Positions 49,170 through 58,094 of a DNA stretch of 64,000 nt are shown in pieces. How positions within the stretch are numbered: the first letter of the stretch is position 1; every line of letters begins with the position of its first letter. Source of the stretch: Cyanobacteria bacterium MAG CAR3_bin_5 (GTDB taxonomy: Bacteria; Cyanobacteriota; Cyanobacteriia; PCC-6307; Cyanobiaceae); the NCBI GenBank assembly GCA_026709085.1, contig JAPOTR010000004.1, positions 18,882 through 82,881 on the forward strand. Direction: 5' to 3'. Below the pieces are notes generated by a model. The model saw only the letters and a program-made list of their open reading frames with translations. It searched no databases and was not told the DNA's origin. The translations under genes were made by a program, and so were the position numbers.

Positions 49170-49904
49170 TCACTCCTCGCTGGAGCGGTCTTCGAAGTTC
49201 TGGCGGGCCCGACCAGCCCCCCGGCGCCGTGGCGTAGCCCCCATGGGGGCTGCCGTCTGCCTCTCATCCGGAAGCACCTCCCCCTTGAACACCCACACCT
49301 TGATGCCCAACACCCCGTAGGTGGTGTGGGCGGTCTTGCTGGCGTAGTCAATGTCCGCCCGCAGGGTATGCAGGGGAACACGACCTTCCCGGGTCCACTC
49401 GCTGCGGGCAATTTCAGCCCCGTTGAGGCGTCCGCTGATCTGCAGCTTCAGGCCGATGACCCCAGCCCGCTGGGCCCTCTGAACGGCCATGCGGATGGTG
49501 CGACGGAAAGCCACCCGCTTCTCCAGTTGCTGGGTGATGTACTCCGCCATCAGGGACGCATCGGCATCAGCCCGCTCCACCTCCACCACGTTGATGCGCA
49601 CCTGGCGGCTGCGATCACGAATGGCGGCCCGGATCCCGCTGCGCAACTCCTCGATCCCACTGCCTTGACGGCCCACAAGCACCCCGGGGCGCGCTGTCCT
49701 CAACTCCACCTCCAGTTGATCCGCCTTGCGTTGAATGCGCACGTCACTGATCCCGGCAGAGGCGTATTTCCTGGCGATGTGACGGCGAATCGTGTCGTCC
49801 TCCTGGAGGAGGAGCGGGTAGGTCTTCCTGGCTGCAAACCAACTGGAGAGATGGGTCTGGATGACCCCCAGTCGCAGACCTGTCGGGTGAATCTTGTTGC
49901 CCAT
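49170..49904 (-). CDS. rpsC: Ribosomal protein S3
   Basis: 244 residues, [22 protein letters not shown] domain [19 protein letters not shown]; the C-terminal end [18 protein letters not shown]. Tail differs from other S3 by [20 protein letters not shown]. Confidence 0.98.
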   Translation of the reverse strand: MGNKIHPTGLRLGVIQTHLSSWFAARKTYPLLLQEDDTIRRHIARKYASAGISDVRIQRKADQLEVELRTARPGVLVGRQGSGIEELRSGIRAAIRDRSRQVRINVVEVERADADASLMAEYITQQLEKRVAFRRTIRMAVQRAQRAGVIGLKLQISGRLNGAEIARSEWTREGRVPLHTLRADIDYASKTAHTTYGVLGIKVWVFKGEVLPDERQTAAPMGATPRRRGAGRARQNFEDRSSEE

Positions 49905-49918
49905 GGCTGGGATGGCAA

Positions 49919-50275
49919 TCAGGTGTCTTGTGGAGCCACAGCAATGCTGATGTGGCAGGTTTGTTTTTTGATCTGATAGGCCCGACCCTGGGCGCGGGGT
50001 CGATACCGCCGCATGGACGGGCCCATATCCGCCGTGGCCCGGGTGATCGTCAAGGTGGCGGGGTCCAGGCCCAGATTGTGCTCTGCATTGGCCACGGCAG
50101 AGCGGAGCACCTTGGTGACCACGTGGGTGGAACGATAGGGCATGAACTCAAGCATGATCAGGGCGTCCCGGTAGCTGCGACCGCGAATCTGGCCGAGCAC
50201 ACGCCGCACTTTGCCGGCGGAGCCCCGCACGAATCTGGCCGTGGCCCGGGCTTGAATACTGGTGGAGTTGACCAT
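49919..50275 (-). CDS. rplV: Ribosomal protein L22
   Basis: 118 residues, [20 protein letters not shown] and [20 protein letters not shown]. The loop of L22 lines the exit tunnel. Confidence 0.98.
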   Translation of the reverse strand: MVNSTSIQARATARFVRGSAGKVRRVLGQIRGRSYRDALIMLEFMPYRSTHVVTKVLRSAVANAEHNLGLDPATLTITRATADMGPSMRRYRPRAQGRAYQIKKQTCHISIAVAPQDT

Positions 50276-50287
50276 GGTCTTGCGTCC

Positions 50288-50563
50288 TTAACGTGAACCT
50301 TTCCTGTCTTTGCCATGGCCTCGGTAGATGCGAGTCAGGGCAAATTCACCCAGCTTGTGGCCCACCATCTGCTCGGTGATGTAGACGGGGACGTGGGTCT
50401 TGCCGTTGTGAACAGCAATGGTGTGGCCAATCATGTCCGGAAGGATGGTTGAGGCCCGTGACCAGGTCCTGATCACGGACTTGTCGTCAGAAGCGTTTTG
50501 CTTCTCCACCTTTTTCATCAGGCTTGCAGCCACAAAAGGGCCTTTTTTGAGGGAGCGTCCCAT
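50288..50563 (-). CDS. rpsS: Ribosomal protein S19
   Basis: 91 residues, [20 protein letters not shown] and [20 protein letters not shown], with the RKGSR end. Also present is the family block [20 protein letters not shown]. Confidence 0.98.
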   Translation of the reverse strand: MGRSLKKGPFVAASLMKKVEKQNASDDKSVIRTWSRASTILPDMIGHTIAVHNGKTHVPVYITEQMVGHKLGEFALTRIYRGHGKDRKGSR

Positions 50564-50589
50564 GGGAGGTCAGGCAGAGGGAAAAGGCA

Positions 50590-51453
50590 TCAGGCATCGC
50601 GACCACCGCGGCTGCGCTTGGACACACGACGGCGACGGCGCAGCACGTACTGGTTGCTGGGCTTGTTGCGCTTGCGGGTTTTGAGGCCCAGCGCCGGTTT
50701 GCCCCACGGTGTCACCGGTCCTGAGCGACCAATGGGCGCCCGGCCTTCACCACCCCCATGGGGGTGGTCGCAAGGGTTCATGACACTGCCGCGCACCTGG
50801 GGGCGTCGTCCTAGCCAACGGCGCCGACCAGCCTTGCCCAGGCTGGTGTTGCGGGCTTCCCCATAGGCCACTTCGCCAATGGTGGCGTAGCACTCCTTGC
50901 GGACAAGCCGCACCTCGGTGGAGGGCAGCTTGACGGCCACATAGTCCCCATCCTTGGCCACCACCTGGGCGCCGGCCCCCGCAGTGCGCACCATCTGGCC
51001 GCCCCGTCCGGCATAGAGCTCTATGTTGTGGACCGTTGTGCCCAGGGGCAGGGCAAACAACGGCAGGGCATTGCCCACGGCAATGGGTGCATCGGGACCG
51101 GCCATCACCTCACTGCCCACGGCAATGCCCTGAGGCTGGAGGATGTAGCGCTTTTCACCGTCTTCATAGAAGAGGAGCGCCAGGCGGGCATTGCGGTTGG
51201 GGTCGTACTGGATGGCGGCCACCCGGGCCTTGACGCCTCGCTTGTCGCGACGGAAATCCACCAGGCGATAGCGGCGCTTGTGGCCGCCGCCCCGATGGCG
51301 GCAGGTGATCACGCCGCGGTTGTTACGCCCTTTGGCGCGGTGCTTGGCGCCCACCAGGGAGCGCTCGGGCTCCCGGCGGGTGATCTCGCTGTAGTCCCCG
51401 GCCACCCGGGTGCGGGTGCCAGGGCTATAGGGCTTGAGCTTGCGAACAGCCAT
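50590..51453 (-). CDS. rplB: Ribosomal protein L2
   Basis: 287 residues, with [20 protein letters not shown] (peptidyl-transferase-region loop) and [20 protein letters not shown]. Confidence 0.98.
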   Translation of the reverse strand: MAVRKLKPYSPGTRTRVAGDYSEITRREPERSLVGAKHRAKGRNNRGVITCRHRGGGHKRRYRLVDFRRDKRGVKARVAAIQYDPNRNARLALLFYEDGEKRYILQPQGIAVGSEVMAGPDAPIAVGNALPLFALPLGTTVHNIELYAGRGGQMVRTAGAGAQVVAKDGDYVAVKLPSTEVRLVRKECYATIGEVAYGEARNTSLGKAGRRRWLGRRPQVRGSVMNPCDHPHGGGEGRAPIGRSGPVTPWGKPALGLKTRKRNKPSNQYVLRRRRRVSKRSRGGRDA

Positions 51454-51464
51454 GGAACAGCGCC

Positions 51465-51770
51465 TCAGGAGGATTCGGGGAAGAGCTGGATGGCGTCGCC
51501 CTCGGCAAGGCGCACCACAGCTTTCTTGACTTGGGCGCGCTCGCCGGCAAAGCGTCCCACCCGCCGTTTGCGGCGGGGTGGATTCATGGTGCTGACGCCA
51601 ATCACCTTCACGTCAAACATCTGCTCGACGGCGGCTTTTATGTCCGGCTTGGCGGCCCGTGGATCCACCGCGAAGGTGTACTGGTTCCGATCCATGCCAC
51701 GGGTGGCCTTCTCGGTGATCACAGGCTGCCGCACCACGTCGGCAAGGCGCCCGGCAAAGGATTTAGCCAT
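51465..51770 (-). CDS. rplW: Ribosomal protein L23
   Basis: 101 residues from ATG at 51770 ([20 protein letters not shown]). Core [20 protein letters not shown]. 8-bp overlap with the rplD stop region. The exit-tunnel docking site for SRP and trigger factor. Confidence 0.97.
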   Translation of the reverse strand: MAKSFAGRLADVVRQPVITEKATRGMDRNQYTFAVDPRAAKPDIKAAVEQMFDVKVIGVSTMNPPRRKRRVGRFAGERAQVKKAVVRLAEGDAIQLFPESS

Positions 51771-52398
51771 CGCTGTAGACCTCCTGGATGGTGGTGACGG
51801 CGTCTTCACTGAACACCAGCTTGTCCGCGTGGAGCAGATCGAAGACATTCAACTGATCCGCCCGGATCAGGGTGATCCGGGGGACGTTACGGGCCGACTT
51901 GATCACGGCCTCGCTGGGCGCCTTGAGCACAAGCAGCACCCCCATGTCGGGAGCAACGCCCCAACGCTCCAGGGCCGCCAGCAGGTCCCTGGTCCTGGGG
52001 GCGCCGACGCAAGCGTTGAACTCCTGCACCACCAGCCAATCCTCCGCACGACTCATCAGGGCCGTGCGGAGGGCCAGGCGCCGCTCCTTGCGGTTCATGG
52101 CCTTGGCGTAGGAGCGAGGCTTTGGACCGAAAACGACTCCGCCACCGGGGCGCAGCGGGGTGCGGATTGAACCCTGGCGGGCCCGACCTGTGCCTTTCTG
52201 CTTGAAAGGCTTGCGACCGCCACCGCGCACTTCGGAGCGGGTCCTGGTGCTGGCGGTGCCTTGGCGCTGGTTGGCCTGCTGCCGCACCAGGGCGGCATGG
52301 AGCAGGTGAACCGCTGTGCCCTCACGGGCGGCCTTCAGGTCAAGGTGGGCATTACCCACCGGCTCACCTTCCCAGTTGTGAACAACGCAATCAACCAT
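51763..52398 (-). CDS. rplD: Ribosomal protein L4
   Basis: 211 residues, [20 protein letters not shown] and [20 protein letters not shown]. In E. coli this protein represses the S10 operon; a comparable leader was not recognised. Confidence 0.97.
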   Translation of the reverse strand: MVDCVVHNWEGEPVGNAHLDLKAAREGTAVHLLHAALVRQQANQRQGTASTRTRSEVRGGGRKPFKQKGTGRARQGSIRTPLRPGGGVVFGPKPRSYAKAMNRKERRLALRTALMSRAEDWLVVQEFNACVGAPRTRDLLAALERWGVAPDMGVLLVLKAPSEAVIKSARNVPRITLIRADQLNVFDLLHADKLVFSEDAVTTIQEVYSDG

Positions 52399-52425
52399 GA
52401 TTCTCCGATGTGAACGTCAGGCGCA

Positions 52426-53064
52426 TCATTGGCCGCCCACGGTTTTGCTGGGACGGATGCTCAGCAGAGATCCGGGCTTGCCCGGAACCGAACCCTTCAC
52501 CACCAGCAGATGCTGGTCAGGATCCACCTTGATCACCACCAGCTTGCGCATGGTGGTGGCTTTACCCCCGTAACGACCGGCCATGCGCTTGCCCGGATAA
52601 ATCCGGCCCGGCGTGGTGCCGGCGCCGGTGGAGCCGGGCTGGCGGTGGTTCTTGGAACCATGGCTCATGGGACCACGGCGGAACCCGTGGCGCTTTTGAT
52701 AGCCCGTGAACCCGCGCCCCACCGTATCCCCGCTCACATCAACCGCCTGACCCGGCGCAAACTGGGCCACCGTGAGGACGGCGCCCGTCTCCACGGCCTC
52801 ATCGGCAGGAACACGGTATTCGCGAAGATGACGGAGCAGGGTGGGGCCGCTTTTGGCCAAGTGGCCTTTGGCAGGCCGATTGACCAGCTTCTCGCGAATG
52901 TCTCCATAGCCGATCTGAACGGCGCTGTAGCCGTCCCGAGCCATGCTTTTGCGCTGGGTGACCCGGCAAGGGCCGGCCTGGATGAGCGTCACCGGCACGG
53001 CTTTGCCGTCCGGGCTGAAAAACTGGGACATGCCCAGCTTGGTGCCGAGGATGCCAATGGACAT
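52426..53064 (-). CDS. rplC: Ribosomal protein L3
   Basis: 212 residues from ATG at 53064 ([20 protein letters not shown]). Later [20 protein letters not shown] with [18 protein letters not shown]. It is the first gene of the ribosomal operon; rpsJ is elsewhere. The promoter must lie in the repetitive gap upstream, 53065-53200. Confidence 0.97.
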   Translation of the reverse strand: MSIGILGTKLGMSQFFSPDGKAVPVTLIQAGPCRVTQRKSMARDGYSAVQIGYGDIREKLVNRPAKGHLAKSGPTLLRHLREYRVPADEAVETGAVLTVAQFAPGQAVDVSGDTVGRGFTGYQKRHGFRRGPMSHGSKNHRQPGSTGAGTTPGRIYPGKRMAGRYGGKATTMRKLVVIKVDPDQHLLVVKGSVPGKPGSLLSIRPSKTVGGQ

Positions 53065-53641
53065 GGGAGAAGGGCTGTACGTCAGCAGGGTCATGCCGGG
53101 CCATGGAAAGCCCAGGGCAACACTGAACCGTTGTCGAAAACGACCGTTGCCGGTGTGCCGGCAGGGCTAGCTCCGAGGCAGATTGACGGCCTTGACGGCG
53201 GTCAACCCGACGATGCAGCAACAGGAGGGTCAGGACTTGAGCACCGCAGCAGAGATCTGCCGCAAGGCGTCAGTTTCCTTTGATCAACCACGACCCAGGC
53301 CGGATGGATCAACCCGAAGACCCATCCCCGTGGATGAGCCCGTACACGAGACTGGCGGCCTGGCTAGCGCTCAGGCACAGTTCCCGAATGCACAAGCGAA
53401 AATCATAATACATGGGGCGCGACTGCGCAAGCCGGCCTCTGAAGCAGACTCGGAGCGAGCAGGAACAAGCTGATCAAACAGCGGCCCCCGGTGAAGAGGT
53501 GGGAGCAAAAACCTGGTGCTGGGCAAGCCAAGGATCCATTGCCGGCGTCAACAGCTCACAACTACACGACCAAAACCGGCAAATAGCAGCCGTCACCCCA
53601 CCGCCGGAGCATCTCGTCATCATTGGGACTTTGGGACTCCA

Positions 53642-53683
53642 CCCTCACCCCGGAGCAAGTTGCAAGCGGGCCGGTGACGAAGT
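53642..53683 (-). repeat. Inverted repeat A, left arm
   Basis: 42 bp whose reverse complement recurs at 54469-54511 with a single 1-bp indel and only end differences. Core: GGAGCAAGTTGCAAGCGGGC. Confidence 0.85.
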
Positions 53684-53746
53684 GCGATGACCTTGCTCCT
53701 CTGCTCCGCCCCATGCAGCTTATTCAGAACAAAGATACTACCGCCT

Positions 53747-53863
53747 CCTCCCCGTAGGGGGAAGGCTGGCTGCTGTGGGGCTGCTGCTGAAAGCGGCGGC
53801 CCCGTCTGCATAAAAGCTGCTGGAGCAAGGCAATGACCCGGTTGAGAAGCGAACATCCACCCG
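53747..53863 (-). repeat. Inverted repeat B, left arm
   Basis: About 117 bp; its reverse complement matches 54919-55032 at roughly 75-80 percent by eye, with blocks such as GATGTTCGCTTCTCAA and CTCCAGCAGCTTTTA exact. The two copies lie about 1.1 kb apart, in opposite orientation, around the surface-protein and endonuclease III remnants. Confidence 0.8.
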
Positions 53864-53977
53864 GCCGCGGGAAAGGAACCACCGGCGGCGCTCGTGACGT
53901 GGGGCCGTTGGGCTGTGCCAAAGAGAAAAGCGACCCTGTGGCCTTGACAAGGGGGAACCGGCCGATTGGTGCTACAA

Positions 53978-54001
53978 GCGCAGGAGCGCAGGAGCGCAGG
54001 A
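53978..54001. repeat. 8-bp tandem repeat, three copies
   Basis: GCGCAGGA repeated exactly three times in tandem. The period is not a codon multiple, so copy-number change would shift a frame across it. Confidence 0.85.
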
Positions 54002-54011
54002 GGGGCCGCTG

Positions 54012-54508
54012 TTGCCCCCTAGCGGCCTGCTCCGAGACCGGCCGATCCGGCAGCGGGCGTTGTCTTTCCATCCGGCGCCTTCCGGGCCTGGCTCTGACCT
54101 CGGCATTGCTCGCTCTGCCCCTGCGGCGCCCGAGGCCGAGGCGCCGCAGGGGCGCTCCCCTCGGGCCTTCACTACCCTGCTGCTGGAGCTGCTGTGTCTG
54201 CCGTTGCTTTGCACGGAAGCACACGCCCAAACCACGACGCTGGTTAGCAATACTGGAGAAACAAAATCTCTTGATCTTGTTTCTCCTTATCAGAAAGCGC
54301 CACCTTAATTGGCGTGAAGTTTACAACGGGGGACAATTCTACAGGCTATACAATTTCGTCGGTTGGTATATACGTCAGGAGCGGCGCCCCTGTGGTCACA
54401 ATCCGGGCAGGCGGCACAGACCCTACCGGCACGGTGATTACCACTCTCACGGCTCCGGCCACCATCATACTTCGTCACCGGGCCCGCTTGCAACTTGCTC
54501 CGGGGTGA
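54012..54508 (+). pseudogene. N-terminal remnant of an exported surface protein
   Basis: The first frame encodes a signal peptide (FTTLLLELLCLPLLCTEAHA) and then QTTTLVSNTGETKSLDL. After a frame change near 54300 comes FTTGDNSTGYTISSVGIYV with VVTIRAGGTDPTGTVITTL, ending at a stop at 54506. The beta-rich FTTG...GYTISSV pattern resembles choice-of-anchor-type modules of cyanobacterial surface proteins. The mature protein is lost. The start codon is uncertain (TTG at 54012 is the earliest). Confidence 0.7.
54117..54153. repeat. GC-rich 14-bp perfect inverted repeat
   Basis: Arms GCCCCTGCGGCGCC (54117-54130) and its exact reverse complement (54140-54153) flank a 9-nt CGAGGCCGA loop. It lies just before the signal-peptide codons of the surface-protein remnant. 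A stable hairpin is expected on either strand; no T-run follows. Confidence 0.8.
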
Positions 54509-54511
54509 GGG
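54469..54511 (+). repeat. Inverted repeat A, right arm
   Basis: Reverse-complement partner of 53642-53683. It overlaps the end of the surface-protein remnant, supplying its last codons, so the repeat has probably replaced the original sequence there. Confidence 0.85.
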
Positions 54512-54543
54512 GCAGCGGACAGGGGAGCCTCTTATCCGGAACC
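54499..54543 (+). repeat. Direct repeat C, copy 1
   Basis: About 45 bp starting CTCCGGGGTGAGG and including GCGGACAGGGGAGCCTC; a related copy is at 55054-55103. The second copy can form a GGACAGG/CCTGTCC hairpin, the first only imperfectly. Confidence 0.65.
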
Positions 54544-54564
54544 GGGATCTGGGGTGTTGGCGGC

Positions 54565-54795
54565 TCATCGCCTCATCGGCGCCGGCCCGTAGGAGGGGCA
54601 GAGCTGAGCTAGGCCGCAGCGTCCACAGGCCGGTCGCCGCGCCTTGCACACAGCACGGCCATGGAAAATCAGGCGGATGGAGAGCAGGTCCCAATCGGAC
54701 TGGGGCAGCAAAGCCATCGGTTCCCGTTCGATGCGGGGTGGGTCCGTTGCAGACACGAGACCGAGCCGGTTGCCGAGACGCCGTACGCGGCCCAA
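54565..54795 (-). pseudogene. nth: Endonuclease III C-terminal fragment
   Basis: 76 codons. The last 40 include IFHGRAVCKARRPACGRCGL then AQLCPSY, with cysteines spaced C-X6-C-X2-C-X5-C, the [4Fe-4S] loop of endonuclease III. Before it comes GRVRRLGNRLGLVSATDP with RIEREPMALLP, the expected preceding helices. The catalytic helix-hairpin-helix and Asp are absent upstream, and the frame starts at an internal Met. So this is a truncated gene. Confidence 0.75.
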
Positions 54796-54918
54796 GGCTC
54801 AGCAGCGCCGAGGCGAGGGTGGACCCCAACCCTCGCCCCAGGCGTTGGCCAGTGGAATCAGGGGAGGAAGGCCGTAGCGCCCCACTTGGGGGAGGCGTTA
54901 CCATGGCCCTCCCGCAGA

Positions 54919-55032
54919 CGGGTAGATGTTCGCTTCTCAATCAGGTCATTGCCTTCCTCCAGCAGCTTTTACCCAGACGGGACTGCGTCGCTTTCACCAG
55001 CATCCCCGCAATACGTAGCCAGCCTCCCCGTG
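54919..55032 (+). repeat. Inverted repeat B, right arm
   Basis: Partner of 53747-53863 in the opposite orientation. Begins CGGGTAGATGTTCGCTTCTC. Confidence 0.8.
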
Positions 55033-55053
55033 TGGGCGGGCCGTAGTAGCTTT

Positions 55054-55103
55054 CTCCAGGGTGACGGGTAACGGTGGCGGACAGGGGAGCCTCCTGTCCG
55101 GAC
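55054..55103 (+). repeat. Direct repeat C, copy 2
   Basis: Starts CTCCAGGGTGACGG and includes GGACAGG GGAGCCT CCTGTCC, a perfect 7-bp stem around a 7-nt loop. Similar in sequence and orientation to 54499-54543. REP-like by structure; copy number outside this window is unknown. Confidence 0.65.
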
Positions 55104-55163
55104 GGCGGATACTGATAGGCTGACCCCTGACCCCAGCTTGTCCGGACGGCTGCCACTGCGCCC

Positions 55164-56141
55164 ATGAGCTCCTCGGAATATGTCCGTCCCGTTTGGCCAG
55201 CCGATCACCATCCATCCATCCTGTGGCGTGGCGCCCCGGCAAGCCTTCCCAGCCTGGAGGAGAGCTATGAAGCCTGCCGCGCAGAAACCCGGCACTGGGC
55301 CAAAACCTATTACCTGGGCAGCCTGCTGATGCCCCCCCGGAAGCGTCGCGCCATCTGGGCCATCTATGTGTGGTGCCGCCGCACGGATGAACTGGTGGAT
55401 GCTCCCGATGCAGCCGCCATGGACCCCGTCCAACTCCACCAGCGTCTCAACCAGTGGGAGGAGCGCACCCGGCGGCTGTTTGCCGGAGAGGTGCAGGATG
55501 CCCAGGACATGGCCCTCTGGGACACCCTGCAGCGCTATCCCCAGGACATCACCCCCTACCTGGAGATGATTGCCGGGCAACGGATGGACATCACCCTGAA
55601 GCGCTACCGGACCTTTGCGGAACTGGAACGGTACTGCTACCGGGTGGCGGGCACCGTGGGGCTGATGAGCCAGGCGGTGATGGGACTGGATGCCGCCTTC
55701 ACCTCCGCCCCCTGGAGCCGCTGCCCCGATCCCACCAACTGCGCCGTGGCCCTGGGCATCGCCAGCCAACTCACCAATATCCTGCGGGACGTGGGGGAAG
55801 ATCGGGAACGGGGGCGCATCTACATCCCCCAGGAGGAACTGACCCGGTTCAACTACACGGAAGCGGAGTTAATGGACGGGGTGGTCAACGAGCGCTGGCA
55901 TTCTCTGATGAAGTTCCAGGTGCAGCGCGCACGGACGTGGTTTCGTCGCTCGGAGGCGGGGATTCGCTGGCTCTGCAGAGATGCCCGCTGGCCCGTGTGG
56001 ACATCACTGCAGCTTTATCAGGGCATCCTCAAGGTGATTGAAGACAACGGCTACGACGTTTTCTCCCGCAGGGCTTACGTGCCCCGTCTGAGAAAGCTGC
56101 TGAGCCTGCCCATCTGCTTCAGCCTGGCCCAGTCCCGTTAA
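55164..56141 (+). CDS. crtB: Phytoene synthase
   Basis: 325 residues. Condenses two geranylgeranyl diphosphates to 15-cis-phytoene, the first carotenoid step. The two Asp-rich metal motifs are DELVD at 75-79 and DVGED at 209-213. Length typical. In marine picocyanobacteria phytoene desaturase usually precedes crtB; here the upstream region is repeat-rich and has no pds. Its stop overlaps the stop of the convergent RRM gene by 4 bp (56138-56141). Confidence 0.96.
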   Translation: MSSSEYVRPVWPADHHPSILWRGAPASLPSLEESYEACRAETRHWAKTYYLGSLLMPPRKRRAIWAIYVWCRRTDELVDAPDAAAMDPVQLHQRLNQWEERTRRLFAGEVQDAQDMALWDTLQRYPQDITPYLEMIAGQRMDITLKRYRTFAELERYCYRVAGTVGLMSQAVMGLDAAFTSAPWSRCPDPTNCAVALGIASQLTNILRDVGEDRERGRIYIPQEELTRFNYTEAELMDGVVNERWHSLMKFQVQRARTWFRRSEAGIRWLCRDARWPVWTSLQLYQGILKVIEDNGYDVFSRRAYVPRLRKLLSLPICFSLAQSR

Positions 56142-56599
56142 ACCGCGGTCTTCTGTTGGTCCAGCAGCAGCTTGAGCTTGGAGAGTTCCTGGCTCCAGCG
56201 GGGATCCGGAGCATCCACCTCGGCAAGTTCACGGTGAACCAGCTTGTCGACCACCTTGCTGGCCCGGGAGGACGCTTGGTCGTTGCGGCGGCCACCGGCG
56301 TTGCGGTTGCCGTCCCTACGCTCCGAGCGCTCCACCCGCAGGGCTTGGCCGGCAAATTCCTTGCCGTTGAACTGGGCAATAATCGCCTCCGCCAGCCGGT
56401 CGTCACTGACGCTGATGAAGCCGAAACCACGGCACTCGCCACTCTCCCGGTCGGTGACCGGCTTGAAGCGAATGCTTTGATCAACGCCAGTCTTGAACTG
56501 GCCCTCAAGCTCCTGAAGATCGGCATCCCGTGGCACGTTGCCCACATAGATGCGAATTCCCTGCTGATTATTGTTGGAACGGTTGTTCATGCGTTGCAA
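56138..56599 (-). CDS. RNA-binding protein with RRM domain and acidic tail
   Basis: 153 residues. RNP2 IYVGNV is at 17-22 and RNP1 CRGFGFISV at 56-64. A Gly/Arg/Asn-rich linker follows, then a helical C-terminus with LDQQKTAV end. The alternative start is ATG at 56590 (MNNRSNNNQQ). It is a second Rbp-type gene in this window, distinct from the 12409 gene by its longer tail. Confidence 0.92.
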   Translation of the reverse strand: MQRMNNRSNNNQQGIRIYVGNVPRDADLQELEGQFKTGVDQSIRFKPVTDRESGECRGFGFISVSDDRLAEAIIAQFNGKEFAGQALRVERSERRDGNRNAGGRRNDQASSRASKVVDKLVHRELAEVDAPDPRWSQELSKLKLLLDQQKTAV

Positions 56600-56722
56600 T
56601 GGGGAAAGGGACGTGAAAAGTGCGAAAAGAATGTTGAAGTCAAGAGTGAAGTCAACAGGATGACAGAACTTTTTGGCAGATCCAAGCCAAAATCGCCACC
56701 ATCTTTATCACATCAGGGTGAA

Positions 56723-58012
56723 TCACGCCAATTCCGACGGGGGATCCGCCGGGGAGAGGCTGTCTGTTGCAAGCCATTGTCGAGCCCTGTCCAGGATGGA
56801 CTCCTCGTCATTGGCGGCCAGGCGTCCGAAGGCGCACTCGCGCCGCAGAAACGCCATCAATGCCCCCAGTTGGGGGCCGGGTGATACGGACAGGGCCTCC
56901 TGCAAGCGGTGACCACCCAGGGGACAACGGGGATGACAGAGGGGGTCGGCGGGATCCTGCCAGCGGCACAGCCACAGTCCGGCTTGTTTCAAGGCCAGGC
57001 GGTTGTGGGTCAGGAGCACCAGCAGGAGCGCCGGCAGGTCCGTCGTCAGATCCAGATGAAGCTGAAGCTGCTGGTCTTCCGTCAACCCCGTCGTTGCTGC
57101 GGCCCATGCTTGACGCCAATGGTGGAGCCGTTGCCATTGCCGGTGCCGGCGCCTGCTGCAGCCCAGCCGCTCCACCACGGATTGCGCCCCCATGACCCCC
57201 GCCAGCCGGGCCAGGGCCAACTGGTGCGTCAGGGACTCTCCCTCCAGTCCCACCGCCATGGCCAGTGGGCGGCTGAGGCGCTCAAGACCCGGCCATGGTC
57301 GGGCCATGGGGAGCCAGGCTCGCACCACGGCGCCCGTCTCAAGGAGCCAGTGATGGGCCTGGGGCGCCCGACACAGTCGCTCCAGTTCCGCCAGGACCCG
57401 CTCGGAAGCCACCATGCCCAGCTTCGGCGCCTCCTGGTGAAGCCATTGACGGGTGCGCCCCTCAATGGCGCATTCCAGTTCGGCAGCCAGGCGATAGGCC
57501 CGCAGCACCCGCAGGGGATCAGCCGCCAGGTTGGCGGCAGCCACGCAACGCAGCCGCCGCCGGGCCAGGTCTTCCAGGCCGCCACAGGGATCATGGAACG
57601 TCCGCCGTTGCAGGTGGTACGCCATGGCATTGAGGGAAAAGTCCCGCCGCCCCAGGTCCGCCGTCATGGTGGAACCGTCCCAGGCGGCCACGTCCACCGT
57701 CCAGGGACCATGGACCAGGCGCCCCATGTCACGCACCGGATCCAACACCACCACCGTGCCCCCCCAGCGGCCGGCCAATTGCCGACACAACCGGACGGCC
57801 CCCCGGGGAACAGTCAGGTCCAGGTCGGGGTGGTCCCCGAGGCGCCCCAGCAAGGCGTCGCGAACAACACCCCCCACCAGGACGGCATCCCCGGGCAGCG
57901 CAGCCCAGGGGAAGGGGGGAGACAACCTGGTTACGGCAGCGGTCAGTCGCGCCCCGGCCTCTCCGGGAGTCAGGCGGGAATGGACGTCATCCGTTGCGAT
58001 TTCACTGGCCAT
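56723..58012 (-). CDS. cca: CCA tRNA nucleotidyltransferase / poly(A) polymerase family
   Basis: 429 residues. The nucleotidyltransferase signature is GGVVRDALLGR (47-57) with D63-L-D65 metal ligands, followed by RRDFSLNAMAY. The tRNA-binding head domain has DPLRVLRAYRLAAEL. The C-terminus includes QLHLDLTTDLPALLLVLLTH. Builds or repairs the CCA end. The gene is between the second RRM gene and the second restriction-modification locus. Confidence 0.93.
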   Translation of the reverse strand: MASEIATDDVHSRLTPGEAGARLTAAVTRLSPPFPWAALPGDAVLVGGVVRDALLGRLGDHPDLDLTVPRGAVRLCRQLAGRWGGTVVVLDPVRDMGRLVHGPWTVDVAAWDGSTMTADLGRRDFSLNAMAYHLQRRTFHDPCGGLEDLARRRLRCVAAANLAADPLRVLRAYRLAAELECAIEGRTRQWLHQEAPKLGMVASERVLAELERLCRAPQAHHWLLETGAVVRAWLPMARPWPGLERLSRPLAMAVGLEGESLTHQLALARLAGVMGAQSVVERLGCSRRRHRQWQRLHHWRQAWAAATTGLTEDQQLQLHLDLTTDLPALLLVLLTHNRLALKQAGLWLCRWQDPADPLCHPRCPLGGHRLQEALSVSPGPQLGALMAFLRRECAFGRLAANDEESILDRARQWLATDSLSPADPPSELA

Positions 58013-58094
58013 GGGAATCCGTGTTCACTCGGCCCCAATCTGATTCTGCCGGGAACAAGTACCCTTCTACTGAACAGTTGGCGGTTGGTTTGCC

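Larger units (their letters stand above)
53065..54011. other. Gene-poor repetitive region upstream of rplC
   Basis: No supported gene in 947 bp. It presumably carries the rplC operon promoter near 53065-53200; no clear consensus was recognised. It contains the left arms of two inverted repeats (53642-53683 and 53747-53863) and an 8-bp tandem repeat at 53978-54001. Many short open frames are shadows. Confidence 0.6.
54796..55163. other. Intergenic region upstream of crtB
   Basis: 368 bp with no gene. Contains the right arm of inverted repeat B and copy 2 of direct repeat C. The crtB promoter is expected here, but no consensus was recognised. Confidence 0.5.
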
